DNA of 64,000 nt from Distichodus sexfasciatus (lineage: Eukaryota > Chordata > Actinopteri > Characiformes > Distichodontidae). The position numbers and the translations under genes were made by a program. Positions 43,764-54,115 of the stretch are shown here, piece by piece. The first letter of the stretch is position 1; each line of letters begins with the position of its first letter. The notes below the pieces were generated by a model. It did not search any database and was not told the origin of the DNA. It was given only the letters and a program-made list of their open reading frames with translations. Location of the stretch: contig JAVGVS010000702.1 in the NCBI GenBank assembly GCA_032718565.1, positions 70,727-134,726 on the forward strand, read 5' to 3'.

Positions 43764-44689
43764 CAAAAATAACGCCATAACTCTGAGATTTCTAACACAG
43801 CACCAAGTCAGGTGAGTGTGAAAGCAGAGTGGAGCGAGGGCGGAGCATTCCCAGCATGGTTCACAATATTTTAAGAAAAAGTCACTTCCAGCCCAAGTCA
43901 AATACGGCGTCTGTGACATTCCATGTGCACTACCTAGTGCGTAGAGAGTGGTTAAGCTACAACTCCCAGCTATTTCCTGAGATGCATACTACCACATAAA
44001 AAAGTATGATAAGAGCACCTTACCTACCATACTATTAAGTGCGACAGTATCTGGTTTGGGACACAGCCCATGTGCCTTAGTGCATTCACTAAGTGAGACA
44101 AACACTTAAAATTTAAATAGCTTATTATTTGTAATTGTGAACACAGCACAGGACAAGTGCACCACAAGCAATGGTTTTTAAGGGCCGTTAAGGGTCATTG
44201 TGCGTCTTCCAGCCTAAACTCAAGATACAGTGAAGTTTTGTATTTGTGGTATAAGCTTTTTGATTAGTTGAAAAAATATAAGTTTTTGAGTTTTTCTCAT
44301 AGTGGTTTCGACGCCAAAATGGATAAAGAAAATGTCTCTTCTTGAGTTGAGTTCTCAGTGAACCTAGGATCAGCTGACGTCATTTGAGCTGCTGGTTTCA
44401 CCACAAATCCTCCATCATAATTCTGTCCAGAGCAGCTCCACATGCAGCATCATGTTAGACTCTCTGGACCGCCGCAAATTAATGACAAGGGCGGGAGAAA
44501 TCGGGACCTATATATTACGGTTTTTACTTAAAATTGTTGTTAGACAAGTTTCTACGAAATGTCTAGGTTGGATTCTTGAACTCTACAATTGTTCATGAGT
44601 TTGTTCTTATAATGATGAATATCTCTGAGCTTGTAAATTAAAGCACAAATAGCAAATATCAAATAAGAAGACATTAGTGAAAGTCAGAA
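43764..44689. other. No gene seen; SINE-A tail at 44117-44180
   Basis: Apart from the SINE fragment listed separately, unique-looking sequence. Confidence 0.4.
44117..44180 (-). mobile_element. SINE-A tail fragment, inverted
   Basis: 'attatttgtaattgtgaaca', 'agcacaggacaagtgcacca' then the family wording ends. About 60 bases. Confidence 0.65.
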
Positions 44690-45590
44690 TCTTGCATAAC
44701 TTGGTTTGAAGAACAAATTTCTTCTCAAGAACATTGATGAATGAGGATGAATGTTAAATTTTGGCAATTTTGATGTAGCATTAGACCTGGATTTTTAGCT
44801 AAAATACATATTCACTTGAGCAATATTGTCGTCATTGACTTTGTTGTTTTATTTTTAATCTGGTCTAGATTTAGTCAACAAAATCTAAGTAGGTTTAACA
44901 CATTTGAATCAAATATATTTATCAAATTGTAGTCAGCTGGCATTTTTCTAATTAAAATGTGATTTCACTGAGCACACACAGCTTTAAGCCAACAACTGAA
45001 ATCAAACCTTGAGTCAACGTCAAGAAAACAAGTCAGGATCTGGTATGAGTTGGTTTAAAAAAATAATGTCTTCCTGAGAACATTAATGAATGAGGACAAA
45101 TGTTACATTTAGGCATTTTTTACATAGTTTCAGATCTAGATTTTTAACTTAAATACGTATTCACTTTAGCAATATTTTAGCCTAATTTTAGTCAAATATA
45201 TTTTTTATTTCAGTTAATTGACTTTTGCCAACTGGCAATTAAATCATTACTTTCACAGTAAATACCAGAATTTTGTATAAAATAAGTTGGTTTTAAATAT
45301 GAATTTCTTCTAAAGAACAGTTGGTGAATGGGGTCCAGTGTTAAGTTTGATGTAGTTTTAGATCTAGACTTTTAACTAAAATACATATTCACTTTAGTGA
45401 TATTTTCATAATTGACTCTGTTGGCTCATTATTCGTTTAGTTATATTTAGTCAACAACATCTTTAATACATTTTAAAATTAAGAACAGTTGTAGTGCAGT
45501 TTCAGTCATTGAGCAGTAGCTACATATTAGTCAACTTATAGTCATTATGGCTCTTTATGTTCTGTTAATAAAGTACATTTAAAGCATCAG
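44690..45590 (+). repeat. Degenerate tandem repeat, ~235-350-base unit
   Basis: The anchor 'gatgaatgagga' and its variants lie at 44736, 45085 and 45322. Each unit then contains 'tagatctagacttttaacta', 'aaatacatattcactttagc' and 'tagcctaattttagtcaaat'. The unequal spacing reflects internal deletion. It looks like ancient satellite-like sequence. Confidence 0.8.
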
Positions 45591-46194
45591 TAGCATTTGT
45601 ATGGCAGTTATTCCATCTGCACACATCCCTAAAAAATGACCAACCAAAGACAGGACTAAAAATATGTGGACAGACAAACTAGATGCATTTTGAACATCTG
45701 TCACTCTGAACTATGTGTCTTGTCTCATCTTGTTAACCAAAACTAATAAACCTTTCCCTCTTTATTATCCAAGAGCTAGTTCATGTCTCGTCTTAGTCAT
45801 GCATAAACTGTGTTGAAGAATATTTTTTGCCACATGCTGCGTTAAGAAATAACACTTGAGCATTAGCTATGTTTGTGTGTATGGGCAGAGAGACATTTTT
45901 TTAATCTGGCCTCTGGTCTTGCTCTGGCTAATGTGGAGGCTTAGAACATGTGATATGACTGTTTTTATGGCCAATCAGGTGATTAATAGACTATTATTAC
46001 TGTTTTCCTACCTGTGGTGGAGCTTGTTGTAACAAGATAGCCAAGTGAACCCGGGAGCGATTACAGAGAGACGTGATAAATCATGCCATGTCTACCAAAA
46101 AGAACCAGACCCAAAGATAAGTACCAGACCATTATTAGGTCAGTAGTAAGTCACTGTGCAATCACACAGCACTTACACACACACACACATATGC
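45591..46194. other. No gene seen; (CA)n at 46176-46188
   Basis: Unique-looking sequence separating two blocks of the same tandem repeat. Confidence 0.4.
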
Positions 46195-46610
46195 GTGTTG
46201 GTGAATGAGGACAAAATTTGGCAATTTTGGTGTAACTTGAGAGCTTTAGAGTTTTGACTTAAATACATATTCACTTGAGTAATATTTTCGTCATTGGTTT
46301 TTTGACTCATGATTAGTTTAGTCAACATAATCTGTGTAGGTTTTAGCCTAATTTTAGTCAAATATATTTGTCTCATTTTAGTCAGTTGGCATTTGGCAAC
46401 TGGCAATTAAATTGTTACATCAGTTTTATAGTGAATGCCAAAATTTTGCTTCAGCTGCTTTTTTTTAAATGATTTCCTTCTTACGAATGGTTGGTGAATG
46501 AGGCCAAATGTTTATTTTGATATTTTAGTTCTAGACTTTTGACTAAAATATGCTTTCAATTTAGCAATATGTTCATCGTTAATTTATTTCAAATGCTGCC
46601 ACTAATGTTA
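46195..46610 (+). repeat. Degenerate tandem repeat, second block
   Basis: Anchors at 46200 and 46492, spacing 292, with the same internal phrases as 44690-45590. A fragment is at 49480-49545 ('ggtgaatgaggccca'). Confidence 0.8.
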
Positions 46611-47189
46611 AGATGTGATTTCTTTCCATCTTGTCGGCTAAACCAGCGATCTGAAAGAAACACGTTTTTCTGCCGCATGAAACTATAAATATTGTTACGA
46701 TTTTGTTGTATTGCTATCGTCATGGAAAGACCAAAAAATCAGTCGAACCATCGTAACTCGAGGACAATCATAGTTCAACCAAGGAGACCAACAAGTTTGG
46801 ATTGACAATTATTTATTTGACAAAACAATATTGTCTTTAATGTGTATGTGAAAGGGTTTGGAGGAAGCCTGTCCCTTGGTTGTTGGTTCACTTGTCTCTG
46901 AAGCTGGCAGATCTGGCTGGGAGAGCAGGCAGGAAGGCGAAGGAGCCTTCCCCCAGACCAGGATGGGGAGCCGAAGATGGTGGAGGGGCGGAGGCTGGCG
47001 AAATCGAACAGCTGTAATGGCAGAGAAGAAGGCCAAATTTACTGCTTAAATATAAAACCAGGAGTAATGCGTTTGGACGCGCTGGCGCTCATTAGGTTTC
47101 CTTGTTTGAACTTTCGTATTCACTTACATTTGGTAAACTTAGTAAGCTATGTAACCCGTATGTAAAACGTAGCTCAATTTAACAACTAT
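46611..47189. other. No feature recognised
   Basis: The 46809-47165 region has overlapping plus and minus frames (62-75 codons) without recognisable domain. Confidence 0.35.
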
Positions 47190-47347
47190 AGCGGGTTCAA
47201 GGTACCACTAAGGTACTCATGAGTAAAGTACTGTCCCCAAACACAGCCAGAGCTGCCCTCTGTTCTTTTACGGATGGGTCACATTTGGTTGTGGTGCACT
47301 ATGTGCTATGCTGTGCTGTGTTCACAATGACAAATAATCACTCACTT
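47190..47347 (+). mobile_element. SINE-A, head lost
   Basis: 'aggtaccactaaggtactca', 'taaagtactgtccccaaaca', 'tacggatgggtcacatttgg' and an intact tail 'gctgtgctgtgttcacaatg'. The tRNA-like head is missing apart from a B-box relic. Confidence 0.8.
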
Positions 47348-47499
47348 TAATTCCCTTTATATACACACACACTTTCATATTTATCCAAGTCTTGCCCAGT
47401 GAGGGGAATCTTGACTTGTAAGGCACTGCTCTCCAAATGGAACACAGCCACACTGAAAGTGGACAAATAGCACTCACTTGATTTAAGATTTCAACTGCA

Positions 47500-47800
47500 C
47501 ATAAAACATGGAAATAGCTGCCTTTTTAAAATTCCATTGCCGAGCTCAGTCCGTGACGTAACTCGTTAGGCATAAAGGTTCTGAATGGCTCAGATTCTCC
47601 CCCGAGCGAAAAGCTTGGCGAGTGTAATTTTGCTCGCAGGAGGACATTTGAAAGGTGATGTATTTTAAGATGCTATCTCTAAAGGTCACTCGCGCTACGC
47701 CAAAAACACCAGCAGCAACCAGCTACACCATAAATATCTCAATATCGTTGACGGCATCGCCAGCTTCTGACTGGATCTCTGATAAAAGTGTGTGTGTGTG
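47500..47800. other. Candidate conserved non-coding element (unproven)
   Basis: Repeat-free, balanced composition with 'cctttttaaaattccattgc', 'gtgacgtaactcgttaggc' (CRE-like core TGACGT at 47553-47558) and 'tcactcgcgctacgcc'. A GT microsatellite at 47789-47800 bounds it on the right. Confidence 0.25.
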
Positions 47801-48199
47801 TATCGCTCCTGTACACACAGGTCTCCATGGTTACCTCTACATCATTACACTTTGGCTAAACAATCTGACTACAAGCTTATTCAAACCATCTGGACGTTCC
47901 ATTTTTTCTAGTGAACCTGCTGCTTTATGCCTGACGGCGTTCCGATTGATCAGGTTGGTCAAAAATATGTGAAACTGACGCTCACGCAAGGTCACATCTC
48001 GCATTACGAGTGTACGACCCAAGCACAGAGTATGAACACAAGAACGTTCAATAATAGTTAATTAGGAACAGGGATGGGTCAAAATATGGGGGTTAAAATC
48101 TGCTATTTTTACACTTCTATAATTAGCCTAATTTTGAACGCAGCATTGAGGAAAATTCAGAATAAATTCAATAATAGTTACTATATTGAATAAAATTTT
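47801..48199. other. No feature recognised
   Basis: Contains a repeated phrase 'ttcaataatagtta' at 48047 and 48168. Otherwise nothing assignable. Confidence 0.35.
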
Positions 48200-48420
48200 T
48201 TGGCGACCTGCTGCATAAACCTGGCAGGATTTTCCAGCACCAGAGGTCCTCGTGGCAGGGTGGAAGTTTGGGGCATAAAGCAGGCATTAGCGGCGTAATG
48301 GAGCAGGACATTTGTGACTTAAAATATAAAACCGGAGCTCGGCGTGAGCATTAACATTGATGTTAACACACTTTACAAGGCAATAAGCTCTCCCAGGAGC
48401 CAGCGCTGACCCTGAACACA
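48200..48420. other. Candidate conserved non-coding element (unproven)
   Basis: Repeat-free block immediately left of the 29-base array. Words such as 'cctgctgcataaacctggca', 'cattagcggcgtaatgg' and 'gcattaacattgatgttaac' suggest regulatory sequence. Conservation not tested. Confidence 0.25.
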
Positions 48421-48444
48421 GCCTGAATCCATTACTGCGCCCAA

Positions 48445-49445
48445 ACACCACCAATACACACCAAAAACACACACTACCAACACACTGCTAGCACACACCA
48501 CCGCCAATACCCACCGCTAACACACACCACCGCCAATACACACCAAAACCACATACCACCACCAATACACACCGCTAACACACACCACTGCCAAAACACA
48601 CCGCTAACACACACCACTGCCAATACACACTGCTAAAACACACCACCGCCAGTACACACTGCTAACACACACCACCGCCAAAACACACCGCTAACACACA
48701 CCACTGCCAATACACGCTGCTACAACACACCACCACCAGTACACACCACTAACACACACCACCGCCAATACACACCGCTAACACACACCACCGCCAATAC
48801 ACACCAAAAACACACACCACCGCCAATACACACCGCTAACACACACCACCGCCAAAACACACCGCTAGCAAACACCACTGCCAATACACACTGCTAAAAC
48901 ACACCACCGCCAATACACACCAAAAACACACACCACCGCCAATACACACCAAAAACACACACCACTGCCAATACACACCGCTAACACACACCACCGCCAA
49001 TACACACCGCTAACACACACCACTGCCAATACACACCGCTAAAACACACCACTGCCAATACACACCGCTAACACACACCACCGCCAATACACACCACTAA
49101 CACACACCACCGGCAATACACACCAAAAACGCACACAACCAGCACATACCGCTAACACACACCACTAACACACACCACTGCCAATACACACCAAAAACAC
49201 ACACTACCAGTATGTACCGCTAACACACACCGTCAACAGACACCGCTAACACACACCACTGCCAATACACACCAAAAACACACACTGCCAGCACATACCG
49301 CTAACATCACCGCCAATACCCACTGCTAACACACACTACCGCCAATACACACTACTAACACACACCAAAGCCAGTACACACCAAAAACACACACTGCCAG
49401 CACACACCACTAACACACACCACTAACACACACCTCCACCAATAT
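48445..49445. repeat. 29-base CA-rich array ('accaccgccaatacacaccgctaacacac')
   Basis: About 34 units of 29 bases, alternating 'ccaccgccaatacacaccgc' and 'ccactgccaatacacacc', with 'aaaaacacaca' variants. Larger blocks repeat, for example the 'caccaaaaacacacaccacc' variants. Nothing coding. Confidence 0.97.
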
Positions 49446-49479
49446 ACAGGCCACCAACAATTTCAATGCATCCTTAGAA

Positions 49480-49545
49480 CTAATTTGAGAGCTTTAGAAG
49501 ATATTGGTGAATGAGGCCCATTGTTCCTGTAACACACTGGTTATT
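49480..49545 (+). repeat. Fragment of the ~300-base tandem repeat
   Basis: 'gagagctttagaagatattg' and 'gtgaatgaggcccattgttc' match the 46195 block. Too short to say more. Confidence 0.55.
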
Positions 49546-49820
49546 ATACATGGGTTTTACACATTTTAAAGACGGCGTGGCCACCGTAGGACAGAGTCCT
49601 GAGAACAGACAGCAGGGGTGAGTCTGTGGAAACACTCCCAGCAGCTCGTGAAATATCTCCACCAGATTTCGGGCTTTCAAAACATCATCTCCCAAATTCT
49701 CCTGATGCAACCGCCCTCCAAAAAATATTTGGGAAAGGATCGACTGTCATGGGCCTGCCTCGAATACCAATCAGTTTCTATTGGCTAGGAGTGTGTTTTA
49801 TCTATTATACTGAACACACC

Positions 49821-49868
<48 letters not shown>

Positions 49869-50203
49869 CTTTAGGTGGGCAGAGGGCAGAGAAAAAGGCA
49901 ATGGGGCAAATTAACTGGTTAAATTAAAACACATTGATGCTTTTTGCAGAAATTTTCTCGCTTCAGCATTTTGGACAAGAATAAAATCATGAGAATAAAA
50001 GAATAATTAGTCTCAGTTTCAGTTTGTCAGATATTGACTACAGGATAACTGACTTTTCTGGACCCATGTCTTTTGGACTTGTCAATTCAAAACACTTTGT
50101 CTCCAAATTTTGACCCAATCCTATCCCAGATTAATAATTCCAGGGCCCATCAGAGCTTAGCTAGACGTAAGCAGCAAGTTCTTCACCTGCATAAAAACCC
50201 AAC
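49546..50203. other. No gene seen; (GA)n at 49820-49866
   Basis: Otherwise unique-looking. The 82-codon frame at 49626-49874 ends in the GA repeat and is not recognisable. Confidence 0.4.
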
Positions 50204-50288
50204 TTGGGGCAGTTAGCAGTGTAACGGTTAGGGAGTTGGCCCAGTGATCGATCAGGTCACTGGTTCAAATCCCGGGCCGGTAAAGGTA
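50204..50288 (+). mobile_element. SINE-A head, best preserved
   Basis: Starts 'ggggcagttagcagtgtaac' and contains an A-box-like 'tagcagtgtaacgg' and a B box 'ggttcaaatccc' 35-40 bases apart, spacing suited to RNA polymerase III. It stops abruptly after 'gtaaaggta'. It gives the clearest view of the family promoter. Confidence 0.85.
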
Positions 50289-50379
50289 GATAAAAGCGAT
50301 GTCTTGTGTATGTGTGTTACTCGTTTACGAAGTTACTGAAGGGTAGAAAAATTCAGGTTTCCCGGTTGAGCTCTGATAA
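50289..50379. other. No feature recognised
   Basis: Short linker with no assignable sequence. Confidence 0.3.
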
Positions 50380-50660
50380 GATTAAGTGTATTCTGCTCGC
50401 TTCAGGCGTCTGTTCGCATTACGGTTCGCTGCAGCTGCTAAACATAGCAGCAAACCAATAAAGGAAGCCTAAAGCCTGACGTGTTGTGCTGGTTCAGGCC
50501 TTTGATTAATGCAGGCCCGATGTTGGCCGTCGAGACAATTACTGCAGCTGAGAGAATTACAAGCACAGAGGCACATTCAGACCCTGTCATTTCACCACAT
50601 GGGGTCATGTCGGAGCATCTGAGTTACCTCATAAAGAAACCCTAAAACAGTGCAGGACCG
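50380..50660. other. Candidate conserved non-coding element (unproven)
   Basis: Repeat-free with 'ggcctttgattaatgcaggc' (TCF/LEF-like CTTTGA and homeodomain-like TTAAT), 'gagacaattactgcagctga' and a good Pax/homeobox-like texture. No open frame. Among the unannotated blocks it looks the most enhancer-like to me. Confidence 0.3.
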
Positions 50661-50944
50661 CTTTTAGAGGCTAAACACTGTCATAAGGAACTTTGTTGTC
50701 AAAATTAGCTCACTTCCACACTGAGGTAAATGGAATGATTCATATTGTTTTACATGTTTGCCGTGTTCATCAGCAGCTTGTGTTCAGAATCACTGGTTTC
50801 ACTTTATGTCTACAATAAAACAAGACGCTGACTTCAGAATCAGAATCTGTTTTATTTGCCAAGAAAAGTGATGATCTGACTTGTTTTGTTCCATACAAAT
50901 GACAATAATAAACTTAGCAATAAAAATAAACTTTAAGATAATAT
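50661..50944. other. No feature recognised
   Basis: AT-rich sequence up to the GAA repeat. Confidence 0.3.
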
Positions 50945-50982
50945 AATAATAATAAGAAGAAGAAGAAGAAGAAGAAGAATAG
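50945..50982. repeat. (GAA)n microsatellite
   Basis: A 'gaagaagaagaagaag' run of about 9 units beside 'aataataagaag'. Purine-only and prone to triplex formation. Confidence 0.95.
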
Positions 50983-50999
50983 TATAAAACCTGCATTTA

Positions 51000-51740
51000 A
51001 AAAATACTTCTTTGCTTTTGGCTACAAATTATACACTTGAATTTTGGATTTTTACAATATGGACCTTTTGATTTTTCTTTTTTAACTTCATTTTTATCTG
51101 TATTTTCTTAGGTCACTTACCTTTTACCTTTTTAAAACCTTGACTTTGTTTATAATTTCTAAGCTTTTGAATTTTGGATTTTAAGATTGCTGAGCTTTAG
51201 ACTTTTATTTTCTTTTTTACTTTGCTTTTGGCTATAAAATAAACATAGATAAACAAGATTTTGGCTAAAAATTCCTCATTTTGGAATTTTAAAGTCTTAC
51301 ATTGTTGACTTTTCGTCTTTTCTGTTTCTCTTTGGCTATACATCCAACACTTCTGGATCCTTTAGATAACTAATCCGTTTTTCTTTTTTTTTACTATTTT
51401 TGGCCTATAAATTATACACTTAGGGATTTGGGATTAGAACACTGACCTTGTCTTGTATTTTAGTCTTACTTCACTTTTGGCTATCAAATTTCTACACTTT
51501 TTATAGTACTGATCTTTAGTTTTCTTTTTTTAACTCTTGGATTTTTACTTTTTGCCTTCTTCAAAACTTTGCTTTTTCATTTAAATTATACACTTAAATT
51601 AAATGTTTAAATTAAATCACTGATGGTATAAACTATTTTTGACTACAAATTTCCTACTGTTTAAATTTTTTGATATTTAGATGACTGACTTTTTGCCTTT
51701 TTAAAACTTTACTTTTGGCAATAAAAAGTTAACGAAACCT
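51000..51740. repeat. Degenerate T-rich tandem repeat
   Basis: Recurring words 'cttttggctataaattatac', 'gaattttggatttt' and 'gactttttgcctttttaaaa' occur with loose spacing of about 70-120 bases. Individual units are strongly diverged. No coding sense. Confidence 0.65.
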
Positions 51741-52284
51741 TAGCTTAGTTAAGTGTTATTCCTCTCGTTTCCATCCCAGAAAATGGCTGCCTGATATAAT
51801 TCTCTGCACTTGGCTTGCTGCACATGCTGCACATGGTTTAGAAACTGTATTTGGGAGGTCAGCATCTGGACGCCGTCACAAAAAATCTACAGGTGAGTAA
51901 ACGGTTTCTACTTACTGTAGGTCAGAGATGAGAAACAGCAGTTTGGCCAACTGTTTGGTTTTTATCTCCACTCAGGACTGGAACACAGCGAACACAAACT
52001 TTTTTTACATTTGGTTCCCCTCCTAACAAGACGTCATGAAGTTAAGATTACACCGCTGAGCAATAGTAATTGGTCGCCTTTCCAATTTGCTGCAATGGAG
52101 AGAAATACTCATCCCTTTATTTTGGTTTTAAATTTAGTCTCACAGCCTCGATGCCAGAGCCAGGGAAATCGAACGGCGTGAGTTAGGACGAAGTGACGGA
52201 TCCAAACGAGGAATTACGACCAGATAGTACTCTGAAAATTGGCTTTTCGCCGCTTAAGTTAAAACTCCTTTTTTGGAGGCCAAA
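51741..52284. other. No feature recognised
   Basis: AT-rich unique-looking sequence. Confidence 0.35.
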
Positions 52285-52535
52285 AAACTCGACAAACCTC
52301 ATTCATCAACCGTTATTAAGTAGAAATTCATTTTTTAAAACCAGCTTCTGCAAAATTCTGGCATTCATTGAGAAATTACTATAATGATTTAATTGCCAGT
52401 TGCCAGACACCAATTGACTACATTGTGATAAATGTATTTGACTAAAATTAGGCTAAAACCTACATAGATTTTGTTGACTAAACTAATAAAAATATTGCTG
52501 AAGTAAATATGTATTTTAGTCAAAACTTTAGATCT
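52285..52535 (-). repeat. Inverted copy of the ~300-base tandem repeat
   Basis: 'cctcattcatcaaccgttat', 'ttgactaaaattaggctaaa', 'tgactaaactaataaaaata' and 'taaatatgtattttagtcaa' are reverse complements of the 44690-46610 units. One unit, opposite orientation, 6 kb away. Confidence 0.85.
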
Positions 52536-53359
52536 CATAAATTGCGTGGATTTTGAAAACCCACAGTTTAAAAGCGTCCCCAGTATTGGTGCTTGTTACA
52601 CAGTCAGTAAAAGCTGGTGGTCTGCTGATGAAATTTTTTTGAGTAGTACTCCTGCTTTTAGGCAGCGCCTCCGGGTGATTACATTACGAAGGTTGAGTTT
52701 CTTTGACCTTTTTCTGGTTCGGAGGGCAGCTTCCCTCTCCAGACGCCCCGATTGGCCCGACAGATACAGGGTCGTAAATTGAACACTGCCCCTGCCAGCG
52801 GTAGCACACCAGCACTTTCCCGCTCACTTAAGGGGCAAAGAAAAACATCTCGGCTACGTCGGCGGCGAAATCCAGAACCTGTTTGCTTTGCCGCCGCGAG
52901 AGCGTCCGCTGAGCGTTGTGTTTTCCGAGGAAATAAACACAGCACTTTCGCAGTGGAGTGAGCGCCCCACGCCTGTTTGGAGGAGGACCAACTGCAGCAA
53001 ACACACAGCGAGAAAGAGTTTGGGAATCGGGGCGAGGAATTTGTGTCAGGTACAACATGCAGTGCTCGCTTTTCCTGGGAAGTGGGGGATTGTGACGAGG
53101 TGAAACACACACCGGGGCTTTTTGAGTACGGTTAGAACAATTTTTAAGGAGGAAGGTCCAGAGCGATGGGACCAAGTTCTTGTTGCCGATTAAAAGTAAA
53201 TAACATTAAATTCTAATACAAATTACAATTGTACTTTCACATCAAGAAATGTTGTGGAGATTTGTCAGCAAAAATGAATGTTGCCAGATTTTTGCACTCA
53301 TTTTTCCTGTGAAATGGGGGATTGTGACAAGGCCAAACACAGAATATATGTATATATTA
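52536..53359. other. GC-richer unassigned block with a small duplication
   Basis: 52680-53110 has several CpGs and overlapping frames on both strands (143 codons minus, 71-78 plus) without recognisable domain. A ~40-base phrase 'ttttcctgggaagtggggga' at 53070 returns slightly changed at 53302, 232 bases later. Confidence 0.4.
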
Positions 53360-53425
53360 GGGGTGTGACGAGACGATACATGAGACTGGGTTGATGAGAA
53401 TGAGATGAGACAAGATTTTTGTCTC
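53360..53425. mobile_element. Transposon-end fragment ('gtgtgacgagacgataca')
   Basis: Reads 'taggggtgtgacgagacgat' then 'catgagactgggttgatgag'. Its reverse complement is seen at 16790-16825. The style is that of the termini of a dispersed teleost DNA element. Confidence 0.55.
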
Positions 53426-53504
53426 ATTTTTCAAGAAAACTTAGAATATGGCTTTTATTTGACTGAAAGACATCTAAAGTCAAGTGTAAGTAACTCCCTC
53501 CAGG

Positions 53505-53946
53505 ATTGTCGTGGCCTAAATTGCCTGATTTTGCGATAGCTTTTCTAAAAAATTGTAATGAAAGTTGCAGTGTTTTTAGGCATTTTGTTGCAATAAAGTT
53601 GGGGGAGCAAGTCAAAGTTGTGGGAAAAATTTGCGATTTTGTCCCATTTTATAATGGTTCTTTAACATTTAATTAAAACAAAGGGAACAAAACCATTATT
53701 ATTTTTATTAATCATTAATCATTTAGTTATTTTTTTAAGGTAAATGTGAGGCGTTTTTATCACATTTCCTGAGGTTTCTAAACATTACAAGGAAGTGAGT
53801 TCGCTGACGTTTTGTGGGAAACGACAATGATTCGTCAAAAACTGCGGAAAAGTTGTGGTAATTGGTCAAAATTGCACGGCAGTAATGAATTCGCGGGGAT
53901 TGGCTGAATTTGTGTTAATTTGTGTTAGTTGCGATCCTGGAGGGTC
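53505..53946 (+). mobile_element. TIR-II non-autonomous DNA transposon, apparently complete
   Basis: The left end 'ccctccaggattgtcg' pairs with the complement of the right end 'gcgatcctggaggg': a shared 'ccctccaggat' of 11 bases plus partial continuation. Length is ~440 bases, with no coding frame. The interior matches the truncated copy at 10572-10985 in opposite orientation. No clear target-site duplication was seen. Confidence 0.8.
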
Positions 53947-53967
53947 TGGTAAGCACAGTGTATTTAG

Positions 53968-54115
53968 TGCATAAAGTGAGTGGACGCTCTCTTGTTTGAT
54001 TCCTCCTGCATCTCTTCACACCATTACTGTGCATCAGCTTCTAACTTGTAATTGAAGTGTAAATCATCTTATTACATCATCAGATTGTACATTATCAAAT
54101 GAACATCTTGATTAA
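53968..54115 (-). repeat. Dispersed repeat shared with 15190-15355
   Basis: 'gattcctcctgcatctcttc', 'cttctaacttgtaattgaag' and 'atcatcttattacatcatca' are reverse complements of phrases at 15190-15355. It lies 20 bases from the TIR-II element. Confidence 0.75.

Noticed and set aside
50204..50288. Possible functional tRNA gene
   Set aside because: A and B boxes are present, but the sequence is a member of a dispersed family and lacks a paired acceptor stem, so it is a SINE head.
52679..53110. 143-codon minus-strand ORF in a CpG-containing block
   Set aside because: Overlaps open frames on plus strand, no domain recognised, no splice context.
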